From contig NW_026515455.1 of assembly GCF_014898815.1 (NCBI RefSeq), positions 806,001 to 870,000 of the forward strand: a DNA stretch of 64,000 nt, given 5' to 3'. This DNA is from Panonychus citri (taxonomy: Eukaryota > Arthropoda > Arachnida > Trombidiformes > Tetranychidae). Shown here piece by piece: positions 1-11,124 of this stretch. Below the pieces are notes generated by a model. That model did no database searches, had not been told where the DNA came from, and saw only the letters and a list, made by a program, of their open reading frames with translations. How positions within the stretch are numbered: position 1 is the stretch's first letter; each line of letters starts with the position of its first letter. Both the position numbers and the translations under genes were made by a program.

Positions 1-229
1 ATGAAAGGGTCGATGAAGGAAAAGCAACAAGACCTGTTGCCCCATGGTCAGAGAAGTAGATGAAGACGTGATCATTTGGTCCAGAGGTCAAAACTTTTTT
101 GCCCTTGGCTGCGAGTTCCTTGTCACCTTTAAGCACTTTGATGAAATTTTCGGGGGTCACTTCATGTCCAGTGTAGTCCTTTGAGACTCCTGAATAAACG
201 TTGGTTCCTTTTGAAACATTGAATACCAT
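1..229 (-). CDS. Legumain-like (asparaginyl endopeptidase, C13) partial coding segment
   Basis: Translating the minus strand from an ATG at 229-227 gives 76 open codons running off the left edge. Visible are NVYSGVSKDYTGHEVTPENF and VFIYFSDHGATGLVAF, which match the legumain region around the catalytic histidine (family pattern YF[ST]DHG); the histidine is residue 62 here. Legumains are clan CD cysteine proteases of lysosome or gut lumen that cleave after Asn. The catalytic Cys should lie about 40 residues further on, outside the window. Family members normally have a signal peptide and over 100 residues before this point; none of that is found between here and the SDR fragment. Either the segment is an internal exon whose acceptor would be near 230 (the bases there, ATCAAAG, make a poor acceptor), or it is an N-terminally truncated copy starting at this Met. 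Family assignment is strong; intactness is unknown. Confidence 0.8.
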   Translation of the reverse strand, partial: MVFNVSKGTNVYSGVSKDYTGHEVTPENFIKVLKGDKELAAKGKKVLTSGPNDHVFIYFSDHGATGLVAFPSSTLS

Positions 230-599
230 TACTTTGATTGAAAATGATGTGATAAAATTATCATAATAAGAAGCAAAAAGTTAATGATTGTATTTAAAAA
301 TTGTGATAGAAAGTTGATAATTTCTGTTGGGTTGAAGTAAATTGTATTTATAAAAATTAACGAAACATAATTAGCCAAATTGTTACAAATCGCAATTAAT
401 TAACAACAAACTGAAGATGAGGTAGTATAATCAACAATTAAATCAGTTTTAAGTACTTCATCTTTAATCAGTTTGATTTGTAATAAATACATAGAAAATG
501 ATAGACTGATTAAATGAACAATTTGGAAGCAAAAAATCAAGACACAATTAGCTGCCATTTAGATTGAGATCAGTTAATTGTTCATGATGAAAAAGTATT
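230..599. other. AT-rich gap between the two minus-strand fragments
   Basis: No ORF with protein-like composition is seen on either strand. The stretch holds the possible leader and TATA box of the legumain-like segment and probably the 3' flank of the SDR fragment. No AATAAA signal is clear on the minus strand below the SDR stop codon. Confidence 0.6.
345..352 (-). promoter_or_regulatory. Possible TATA box upstream of the legumain-like segment
   Basis: The minus strand reads TATAAATA here. About 35 bases downstream on that strand is a TCAACT initiator-like word near 310-320, then about 85 bases of AT-rich leader before the ATG at 229. This spacing suits a TATA promoter for a transcript starting at that ATG. 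In DNA this AT-rich the word can occur by chance. Confidence 0.3.
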
Positions 600-938
600 C
601 TAACCATGTTTAACCTTATTGGCTCTTCCATGAAAGGTCATCATCGCCGTGTCACCACCGATCAGTTTGATGATATAATATGAAGCTTGAGAGGGAAGAA
701 ATGACTTGATGAACAATAGGAAGTAGATTAACTTTGGAACCACAATTATCTCCTGATTAGCCAGAATCACTGAGATCATCTCATCGGCGACATAATCTGG
801 GTCCAAAAGTCCCATGTACTTGGTTTTCACCCCGTCTAACATGCTGGTGTTTATGAACCATGGACACACAACCGTACAGTGGATCCCATCGTAATCCTCT
901 GTCTTCATTTCGTACCTTAGAGATTCATCAATGTATCA
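600..938 (-). pseudogene. C-terminal fragment of an SDR16C-type short-chain dehydrogenase
   Basis: The minus-strand frame from 908 to 600 encodes 102 residues and a TAG stop. It includes GIHCTVVCPWFINTSMLDGV, a YVADEMISVILANQE stretch and a hydrophobic VPKLIYFLLFIKSFLP stretch, which match the C-terminal part of epidermal retinol dehydrogenase/SDR16C and 17-beta-HSD11/13 proteins (NAD(P)-dependent, ER or lipid-droplet bound). Similarity continues upstream of the Met as YIDESLRYE (935-909), but a TGA follows immediately at 938-936 and no AG acceptor lies between it and the conserved residues. The Rossmann TGxxxGIG motif and the catalytic YxxxK should lie upstream and were not found to 1700. 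This looks like a decayed or truncated copy. A sequencing error at the TGA, or a distant exon joined in an unexpected way, are alternatives. Confidence 0.7.
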
Positions 939-939
939 T

Positions 940-1740
940 TCGAAATTCAATTTGACTTTTTCTCAGGTAAAAGTAATTAGAAGATCAGCTAGAATAACAA
1001 TTGTCTCCAAATGCTATAATCGATGATCGAAAGGTAAAAGAGTTCACCAACACATGCGGCATTTTTACTGATGAATTATAACCAATTGAAATGCTGTTGT
1101 CAAAGGACATTAAAGATAATACCATTGGCTCACAATTAGTTGATCACAGTTGATTTGTTAAGATTACAAATCATAGAATATATTAATGATTAGTTCGATT
1201 AACTCAACTACTCAAGATGAAATTATCAATAATCATCGCAAATCCAATCCACATCCAATTAAAGGGGATATCTGATTTGATTTGCAAATGAATACCAAAT
1301 GATAACAATTACCAATCATTTCACAGAGAAGTAAATTTTCATACACAATCAATGAATTAATCACAGGTAGTGACGAAGTAAAAATCATAATCAATGTCTA
1401 CTAATCGAGGAAATACAAAATCTAACACTTTGATACTCAATCGTTTATCTAATTTGTCAGTTAATTTCCTTTTTGGGGATATTGATTGTGCTTTTTTTTG
1501 ATTATCCAACTAATTGAATCACTTTAGAAAAAATCACAAGGGATTATAATCAGGTTTAAATTCAGTATCCACTAACTTGATTAAGATTTGCTGACATTTT
1601 AGGTATAGATTACGTTCAAGCTACAAGGAGTCTATGAAAGGTTAAGGTATCAAAAAATTGACCAAAAATCCTACAAAACAAAAGACTAGTACGAACAAAA
1701 TCTGATCATCCATTCATGAGAAATTCTGAATAAAAGTTCT
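940..1740. other. Intergenic region between divergent genes
   Basis: AT-rich DNA with no protein-like ORF on either strand. It separates the minus-strand enzyme fragments from the plus-strand nephrin/sns-like gene and probably carries upstream regulatory DNA. No tRNA, repeat array or transposon end was recognised. Confidence 0.5.
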
Positions 1741-1741
1741 T

Positions 1742-2695
1742 TGTACGCGAGAGCAGTTCGGCTTTTGAGAGCGCGAGATTCAAAAAGAGAGAGAAAAAGT
1801 AAAAGGTAGGGAAAAGAAAGAGAAAGAGATGAAAGAGAGGACAGAAGAGAAAGAGAGGGGAGAGAAAGAGGAAGAGAAAAAATTTGATTAAAGATTAAAT
1901 TTCACAATCGATTATTTTGTCACTCGAATCTTCAATGGTTCAGCCAATCGCCTCGTGGTATGTAAAATCCATCATTAAAGATAATCTTGTTTACGTAAGT
2001 GAAAGGTGAACAATCAAAAATCTAATTCTAAAATTAATTTGCTTCTGTTCTCAAATCACCTTTTCGAACCAAGCGGCTCGTAGTCGACGCGCTCAACATT
2101 TGCCACAAATCCTCGAAATATCGTCATTAGAACATTAGTTTCGACCTCAAGTAACAAGATACTGAAAATGTTCATCAATAAGTAAAAATTTCAAAGATAA
2201 ACTCAGTTGTAACTCAAATGAACGCTAATAGATGTCACTATTTCTCTCAAATGTTCATCTTTTCATCCGCTTTGCTTTTGCTTCTCAAACAGAAACAACT
2301 TTTAGTTTAGTTTAAGTTTTTGTTGGATGAAGATTGTGATTATCAACAGTTAACAATCAGCGAGGTTTAATTGATCATATTTCTTAATTGTTTCTGTGAA
2401 TATTGTTAACTAATTAAACGACAATAATAATAGTAAATAGTTTTGTGAAAAACAAAAATCGGATCAATTGGTAAATCAAATTAGACACAACAATCAAACG
2501 GATTAAATGAACAACAATCAACAAGAACCATCATCATTATATCAACTGAGCTAATCAAAGTGTCCGATATTTATTTAAATTGTTTTCGTATCAACTGTTG
2601 ATAATTATTATTAAATCCAATTGATCAACTGTGTTGTTGTTACAATTAAAATTAATAGAATCAAAAAAAGGAAAAAGTGTTAATTAATTGAATGG
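1742..2695 (+). promoter_or_regulatory. Putative promoter and 5' leader of the nephrin/sns-like gene
   Basis: CpG-containing patches stand out from the AT-rich surroundings at 1746-1776 (CGCGAG, GAGCGCGAG), 1949-1957 and 2062-2096 (AGCGGCTCGTAGTCGACGCG). A purine-rich GAGA block lies at 1777-1880. A good donor, GTAAGT at 1995-2000, and a possible acceptor ending at 2292 (CTTCTCAAACAG) would allow a noncoding first exon spliced to the leader of the coding exon. An ATG at 2692 lies out of frame, four bases before the proposed start. No transcription start can be fixed from sequence alone. Confidence 0.35.
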
Positions 2696-2909
2696 ATGGG
2701 TTTGAATACCCACCAATACAAATCAATTCCAATGGAGTATGTGATAAATTTAATTACTCATCAATCAATCAATTGGTTGATTATCTTATCGTTATTAATT
2801 ATACCCAAAGTGTATTCAAGCCCAATGGACACAATAGATTTTGTTAATGATTCACCTAATCAATTTAATCGTCATCCGAAAGATGCAACTGGATTTAATC
2901 GTTCATTAG
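2696..2909 (+). CDS. sns: sns-like coding exon 1: signal sequence
   Basis: Encodes 71 residues plus one base (phase 1) before the donor G|GTAAGT. Two in-frame ATGs are available, at 2696 and 2732 (residue 13). A hydrophobic run, WLIILSLLIIPKVYSS (residues 27-42), is a good signal-peptide core with probable cleavage near VYS. The later Met gives a more ordinary signal-peptide length. The rest, PMDTIDFVNDSPNQFNRHP and so on, is a low-conservation linker before Ig1. The single G left at the donor plus CA of exon 2 makes an Ala codon and keeps the frame. There is no homology signal in this exon itself; the assignment rests on strand, phase, the signal peptide and position. Confidence 0.75.
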
Positions 2910-3342
2910 GTAAGTTCTGAACAATCAACAAACAATTAAACTTAACTCCAGTAGTAATTAAAACAAAGTTAATCGTCAATTTGATGATACGATCGATAAA
3001 TGGATAAAACAATTTTCTCTCTATTATCATAACTCATAATTAACCTGGAAAATTAAAATTAACTATTACAATCTAAATAATCCATCTGATGATGATTAAG
3101 TTAATTGTTCAATGGATCAGTTATAGATTTAAATCTTAATCGAGATCTTAATCTTGACAGAAAATTAAAAATTTAGTCTAATTGTTAATGAATGTGAAAG
3201 ACAATTAAATGATGAAACCGGCATTGAATTAATTAGATTAAGTTAATAATTAATACTGATAGTAAATGTTGATGATGATAATATAATGATGATTAAGGGG
3301 AAATGATAAAATTAAATTTGGGAAAAGGTTAACATGAAGATT

Positions 3343-3389
3343 ATGATGAGGATGAGGATGAGGATGAGGATGAAGATGAAGATGAAGAC
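3343..3389. repeat. GATGAG/GATGAA hexamer run
   Basis: Tandem GATGAG units passing into GATGAA units, a degenerate form of the GAT repeat that is typical of the type A intron segments. Confidence 0.85.
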
Positions 3390-3694
3390 AGGTAGGAAGG
3401 CTTAAGGGGAAAGGTAGAAGATGCTTCTTGTTTATCAAATGAAGATGAAGCTTCTGATGATGAAGATGAAACCGGTTGGATGAGTTAATTAGTAAAGAAA
3501 ATTTTTCCTTCTCTATCTGCATCATCATCCTTCATCCTTCATCTTCATCATCTTCTAAATTTCAAGTTTGTCTCTATTCGTGGGAAAAAGATGACCAAAT
3601 GATTGTAGATTAATGGTGAAAAATCATCTCTTATCTTACTCATGAGAGATGAAGATGATGATAAAAAAGTGAGAGAGTGAAATGATAACTTCTC

Positions 3695-3725
<31 letters not shown>

Positions 3726-6700
3726 ATGATGAAGATGATAGTGATAATGATACTGTTTCCTGTTAGAATCTCATAAAAAAAGATACTCAGAATTTCAGAA
3801 CTTTTTTTAAACTTCTTTTGTAGAGATTATCTCTTATTTTCTCTTAATTTTTATTATCATTTAAATTTGATCAAAATTAGAAAATTCTGACAGAAAATGA
3901 ACTTGTTTTCCTCTTCATTAATTGACAATTTAATTACGAGAAAAAGTTAATTAACAACTGAAAATGAAGATGAAGAAGAAAAAAACTTCTCCATGATAAT
4001 TGAAGATTAATCTTTTTAATTCAAACTCACTCGAGATTAAAAGATGATTATAAATGTTTATCATCATTGTTTTCCAACTTGAAGGATAATTAAGTTAATT
4101 GTTGTTACTCTTGTTAGTGGACAATATTTAACACCTTATCTTCATTGTCTCAATAAGTTGATTAACTCTTGATTATTATCCATGATGATGATAATTTGTT
4201 TCTGTTTATCCTTAGATTTAATTGTAATGACGATTCGCATTATGATTAAGATTAAAACAAAAGGCAATTTATTTTGTTTTTTTGTTCATCATTGGATTTG
4301 ATTGTTACAAGAAAATGTTAACATAATTAACTTAATAATGGTAAACACATGAAAGTGAATTAACTTTGATTTTGATGATTAATTATTTAGTCAACATTTT
4401 CATTATCATTATCTCAATTATTATCAGAACTTTTTCCCTCTCTCTCTCTCTCCCTCTCATTCAAACTCAGAATTCACAATTATCTCCTAGTATATATTTA
4501 TTGTTTCCATATATCATGTTGGTTATATTGTATGATGATAATCACAATGGTGATGATGATGTTTATCTGGCAACTGAGATGATGATGAAACAAGGAAAAT
4601 GTTTTTACCATGTAACACCAATGTTATCATGGTGATAACTTTTCATCTCGACAGGAAAATATTACTCTAAATGTGAATAAATTATTGTGATAACTTTATT
4701 TTTTGCTCCATGAAGATAATGATCATGTGGACTATCATGGTGATGATGATGTGTTGTAATGTCGACAATGGTGATAACGGTGAAATGTTATTCAGTGGAA
4801 ACAAGGAAATGAAAATATTGGAACAATGGGAGAGAGAGAGAGAGATGATAAGTTGTAGGAGTTATGATGATGATGATGATGATGATAAATGAAAGGTGAA
4901 AAGTGGACTTTGGCATAATTTTAACAAGAAAACTGTTACATGTTGGTGAAGATGATTATTTATATTATGAAGATGTAATAATGATACGGATAAAATTGAT
5001 TGTTATTTGTTTATCATTAGCATCATTTTCATAGTGATAAAGATGAGAAATGATGAAAAATATTGGACATAAGATTTTACTTGCTGATGATAATGGTGAT
5101 CATTTAAGATAAGTGAAGATGAAAACTTTATCATCTCTAATATTTATCATCTTTTAGTACAATTCACCAAATTATCCTCATTATCATCATCACTATTAGT
5201 TTACGATATCATTATCATGATGATAATGATGATAACAATATGATGAAATATTATCATGAGCATCGCTTGTACCATTCATCATGGAAACGGAAATGAGGAA
5301 GCAAGAAGTTGTCTCTCTCCTTTTTCTCTACCCCTAAGAATTTACTCATCTGAAAGAGATGATGACAAGTTAAGGATGATAATGATGAGGATGTTACGTT
5401 ATCAATTGTATTCCAACTGAATATTACCTGAAGAAAGTAAAAGGAAATAAAGTAACTGAGACATTCAGAATTTCCTTAAGGTTTATGTTGGACTTATTTT
5501 CCTCTTCTTCTTTGTAAATAACTTTGATACTAATTGTACCTTTCAACTTGATCATTTTGTCAATCTTTCACTTTGTCATCAGGATTTCATCATCTTCTCA
5601 TCTTAACATCATCATCTTTGACCCATAAACGTTACCAACAATAAGTATTTACTCAATCATAAAGAAGAGAGAAAAAAATTCTAAGGTGAAAATTGGATTG
5701 ATAAGATGAGAGAGAAACAGAGAGAATGCTAGAAATAAGACTCCACCCGACTTTCTCTTACCTGAAAATCTTAAGAAAATGAAATAATTTCTCTTCATCT
5801 TCATCCTCATCCTTCATCTTCTTTATCATCCTCATCTTGCTTCAAGAGTCTCCAATAAAAGACATTTATTTGTATTAACTAAATGTAAGAAAAACTTTTT
5901 CCTCTGTAAAATAATATTACCTTTTTGTTAGACTCTTACCTGAGATTGACTTTCTCTCACCTTGACTAAATAAGAAAACAACATTGTGGTCATTATATTA
6001 AGACCATTATCATCATTGTTGATTATTAGTTGCAACAATTAACATCTTCTCAACCGTTCACATTAAGATAACATGAATTAACACCAATGGTAATGATGAT
6101 GGTAAAGGAAAACATCATCATCAACATTTTGTTAATCCAACGAAATCGTTGACGAAAGTGAAAGTTTTTTTTTACCTCCGATACTTTTGTTAGCTTTTCT
6201 GTAATGATAATGATTATTATCATTGGCGTGCTGAGAGTAAGATGATAAAGATGATGGGAAACAATAGGATGAAAATGACATTGTGATAGTAACCCCAAAG
6301 GGATGATGATAGCTTTTTGTCTGAAGATGATGATGAAAAGATGAAGTATAAGATCAATGTCTTAACTTGATGAAGATGTGTGACCATGAAAAGGATATAA
6401 ACTGAATTGATGATTGATAAAGATTTTTTTTATTCTATTTTTTTTTCTTTACTACTGTTGATTGTTGTTGATATGAAATCTTTTTGTAATAATTATCATC
6501 AGTTGTAATCATTTTTAGCTAAGGATGAGGATGAAAAGAGAGTGATGATAAAAATCTTACTGGACATTAAATAAGATTTAACTTTAAGCTTCAAAAAGCT
6601 CAAATATAATCAACTTATCATTTAGAAAGTTTTTTCTCTTTCAAAAGTAACTGAGAGAGAAAAGAAAGTAAGATGATGAGAATAGAAATGATAATGAAAT

Positions 6701-9450
6701 TGAAAACAAAGAGATGGACAAAAGTAAAATGATTGTACAGGTAAGATTGTCGCAAGAGGGTGACATCAGTGGGAGGGATGAGGATAATTTGCTTATGATG
6801 GACACAAGAAGATTAATAAGTTTATGAGAGAGAAACGATTGACACAAAATTAGAAGAAGATAAAAATAGTAAGCTAAATACTACGATGATGATGATGTGC
6901 GTGAGAGAGGATGTTAATCTCACTCACCCTTTCTACTGTTATCATCATTGTCTTTCTCAGTCTCTAATGAGCTAAGGGATTTAATGAGCCTGGTAAAAGT
7001 TGATAACTTTTTAAATTATTATTCAACTGCGGACCTTGATTATAAGGCCCACTTCCCTTTCCACTTTGCTTCAACATCATCATCATCTTCATTCAGACAT
7101 TAATACTAATTTTATGAGAGAGAGAGAGAGAGATAGTCAAAGATCATCGACTCCTCAATTTTTTATCTCTCACACTAACTTATCATCATCTTCTTACTTG
7201 AAGCCCACTCTCCATCATTTTCATTATAATTTCTTGAGGCTGGACAAGAGTTTACTCACTAAGGGATAAAATGTTTTATCTTCTTCATCATCTTTCGCTG
7301 TCGGTGAATAGAGAGAGAGAGAAGATGATGATGATGATGATGAAGAAGATGTCTCTTTCTTTTTTCTCTTTCAACTTGTCTCTTCATCTTCCCATGAGCC
7401 TAACCCACTCATTCAGTTCCCACTGAGTTTTCTGTTGATATTTTTAATTTCTTGTCCTCTTGTCATTTAATTTTCAATTTACTTCTTTCCTTGATTAAAT
7501 ATGAAATTGCAAACGATAATAATAATGATGATGATGATGATCAATCTAATCATTTACATCATCCTGTTAATCAGTATGAAAGATGATTAAGCAACTAGAG
7601 ATGAGAGGAAAACAATTTATAAGTTAAACAAAAATCCTACAATTTCAACAAAGATAAATGTTTATGTTAATTGTTGATGTAACTTGATATTCATTTATAC
7701 ATCTATGTATTTACAATCAAATATAATTATCAACATTCAACATTATCATTATCATTATGTAAATTAACCTTTGATCAATGTACAAGGTCAAAGGTTATGA
7801 TGTGACAATTGAATATAGTAAATGTTTACGAAATAAAAAAAAACTTTTTCATTTTCGAGGAAAAGTTTTTACAACTTGAAATAATTGTAATGATCTCAAG
7901 TATTGATTCAAGAATTTATCTTTTCCTTAATGAATACAATGAATGATTAAATTAACAAATTGTAAAGATGATGATGATGATGAAAAGGATGATGAAGATA
8001 AGTTTTTGTTGTTAAATTTTGTATAATGTAAATTGGTTGATTGTATTATCGTCTTTGAAGTTAATGGATGAAGACAAATTGATTTTACTTGATTGTGTTA
8101 TTTGTCACCAGGAACAAAATGTAACAACAATTTACTTGATTGTAGTTTTTAAAACTATTATTAACCAACATACAATATTATCTGTTGTTGTTGATGATGA
8201 TGATGAGATGAAGGGATGAGGATGATTACATAAAACTCTGTTTATAAATTCAGTTTATGTTCTTGTGATTTGTCTTGTTGTTTGCAAAAGAAAATGCTAA
8301 GAATCTTTTGTTTACTTATTTATATTCTCCCTCTCTCCATCGTCATCCTCATCTTCATCTATTTTTTCAGAGAGAAAATGATGAACCAGCTTGAATACAT
8401 CAAACATGATGATCGAGGGCCTAGAAGATGAGGGATGAAGATTGAAAAGGATAATGAAAAGATACCTTTAACCTCTGTAACTTTGGTCATTTTTCATGGT
8501 TTAGGAAAAGATGTTGATGATAAATATACACAAGAATATAAATTAAATGATTGCCTTTAGGGTGAAGATGATGAAGAAAAACGGAGAGAGCTATTTTTCT
8601 ATTGCATGTTTCATCTCCGTTTCTTTTTACCATTTGACCTTCAATGGATGATAATGATGAAGATAATTAGCAAAGAGGATGATAAGAAGATGGAGATTAA
8701 GAGTATTGAAGACGCGTGTTTCGTAAGAAGATGTCAGCCGACGCCTTTGGACTTTGTCTTTCATCGAGTTGCTTTTCGAACACGCGTTTTTTTCCCTACA
8801 ACCAATACGCACTTAAAGTACTCCCTCAACAGGGAGATACTGAACTAATGAATAGAGTGAGAGAAAGAACTCTTATCATCATCATCTTATTTGCTTCTCC
8901 TCTTTTTTTAAGGTTGGGATGAAAATGAGGTTGATGAGAAAACAGAAATTGATGATGAAGAGGAAAAGGGCAGTTCAAATGTAAGTGTGAATGAAATGAG
9001 ATGAAGATAATGATGAACAAGAAGCAGTGTTTTCATTTTGCTTCTTTCTGAGAAAAAAAATATGATGATGATGATGAAGATGAAGTGTAAATGAATGAAA
9101 AAAAGGTAGCTTCAAGTAAATTGGATACGATTTCATGAAGGAACGGGAAGAGAAAGATTAACCAGAAAAAGAATTGAGAAAAAAAGGAAGATAAAAGTTT
9201 ACAAATAGAAAGAGAAAGATGACAAAGAAGACAGATGAAGATAATGATGAGGGATCAAACCGATGATGCTCAAGCAGCTGAGATTCTGTGATGAGGATGA
9301 TTATTGACAGATGCTTTTTTTACCTTCTCTCTCATATTTACATGTAACTGAATCAGAAACTTTCTTGTCACTAATTGGATTTCAGCTTAACCCTGGGTAA
9401 TCAGTCTACCTTGACCATCATTTCAATCATCATTATCATCCTTTACCTTA

Positions 9451-9480
9451 TCCTCCTCCTCCTCCTCCTCATCATCATCA
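9451..9480. repeat. CCT then ATC trinucleotide run
   Basis: TCC/CCT units directly followed by ATC units; a compound microsatellite in intron 1. Confidence 0.85.
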
Positions 9481-11057
9481 GTATCAGGCGACTGGACATA
9501 TAATCATATGCAAAATATTAATATTATCAATCTGATGATAAAAATGGTAACACAAACTAATATTTTCTTTCATCATCATTATCATTATCTTCATCTTCTC
9601 ATACCATTAGCATCAGCATCTCAAATCTAATCAACTTGATTCTCATCGTCATCTTTTTCTGGTCAAATTCAATTGACCATTGAAAACACGCAAAGATAAT
9701 TAATTATTATCATGATTACAATTGACTGTCAAGTTAAATGTAACTTTGAATAAGCATCTTCTATGTAATAGTTGGTGTTTATCAAGATGAAAGAAAAATT
9801 GATCGCAAATTAATTCAATTGTAATTAAATATCATTAGTTGATTAGCGAGATTAGTGAACCAATGATTTATTTAATCTTCACTTAATTCAATATCTTCCA
9901 TCTCCCTCTTCCTCTTCCTCTCTCTCTCTCTCATTTATGTTTATCTATCACCAATGTTTTACTATCAATATTATCATTTATTGACGATAATGATTATTAG
10001 CATCATAATTTCAATGATAATAGTCATAAATATCATCTTATTCCTCTTTTTTTCATCAAAATGCTTCAAATATATTGATTCTTATTCATTTGATGAAAAA
10101 AAGTTCTTATATCAATTCAGTGTTCGGATTCCAAGTTGATCATGTTGTTCATAAAGAGATGATCATTTTTTGATTATCAATAATATATAATATCATGTAT
10201 ATGGAAAAAATGAAATTTCTCATGATAATGTTTCAGAATTGAGATAAAATGTCATTGATATTACTTTTTATTGAACATTAGTTTCGAGGTTTGTTTAGAA
10301 CTTTTTCTCCCCCTCTTGTTATCGAATTTCAGAATTTTTTTTCTTCGTTCTCTCTTCAAGTTATAAGTTTGATACTTTTCTTTCAGAGTTGTTGGAGTTG
10401 ATTCTCAATAAAAATGAATGAAATTGAAATAGATAACAAAGTAATAATGATGATGAAAATGGATGGGGGTGGACTTGGTGCTTTGTTATCGAATTGCTAA
10501 AAGATTATCATCATGGAAATGTCAGAAGTTTTCACTGACTCTCTCGCTCTCCCTCTCATTTACCATGATAACATTTTCACTCCTGAAAGTCTCCATGAAA
10601 ATGCTGAGATAAAGTCGGATGATAATGATAATATGATAACAATGAGCATCTTGAGTAGCTTTAAGATTATGATGATGATCATTTTTATTTCTGCTTATCA
10701 ATACTCAAAATGATGATGATGATAACCAAAGAGGATAAAGCTCAAAGCTATGAACATGGATTACATGGAATACATAACAAGGTTCACTTTTTAAGGATAA
10801 AAATTGTTTCATCTTCATCATTATCATCATGAGGAGATAAAAAGAAGCTAAAGAAAAGCATAGTTGTCATCAGATTGATAGAGAGAGAGAGAGAATGATG
10901 ATCACCAATGAGACTTGGAATTCTGGTGAAGATGCTGGAAGATAATTCCATCAACTCTTTACCATGCAAAAGGTAATTGGCCAAAAGAAGACTAGGAAAA
11001 GCTAAAAGAAGAAATTTAAGTCTCTTCTCTTTCAGGTTGACACTTAAAGTCTCTTTT

Positions 11058-11060
<3 letters not shown>

Positions 11061-11121
<61 letters not shown>
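11061..11121. repeat. (CT)30 microsatellite
   Basis: An uninterrupted CT array of about 60 bases, the longest CT run on the plus strand in the window. Confidence 0.97.

Positions 11122-11124
<3 letters not shown>

Noticed and set aside
3250..3528. His/Leu-rich minus-strand ORF (HLHLHPHPHPH)
   Set aside because: Direct translation of the GATGAG hexamer run; a repeat artefact.
8606..8848. Alternative reading of the 8.7-kb island (DACFVRRCQPTPLDFVFHR)
   Set aside because: It overlaps the more protein-like frame at 8716-8865; at most one can be coding, and neither has splice support, so no CDS is called.
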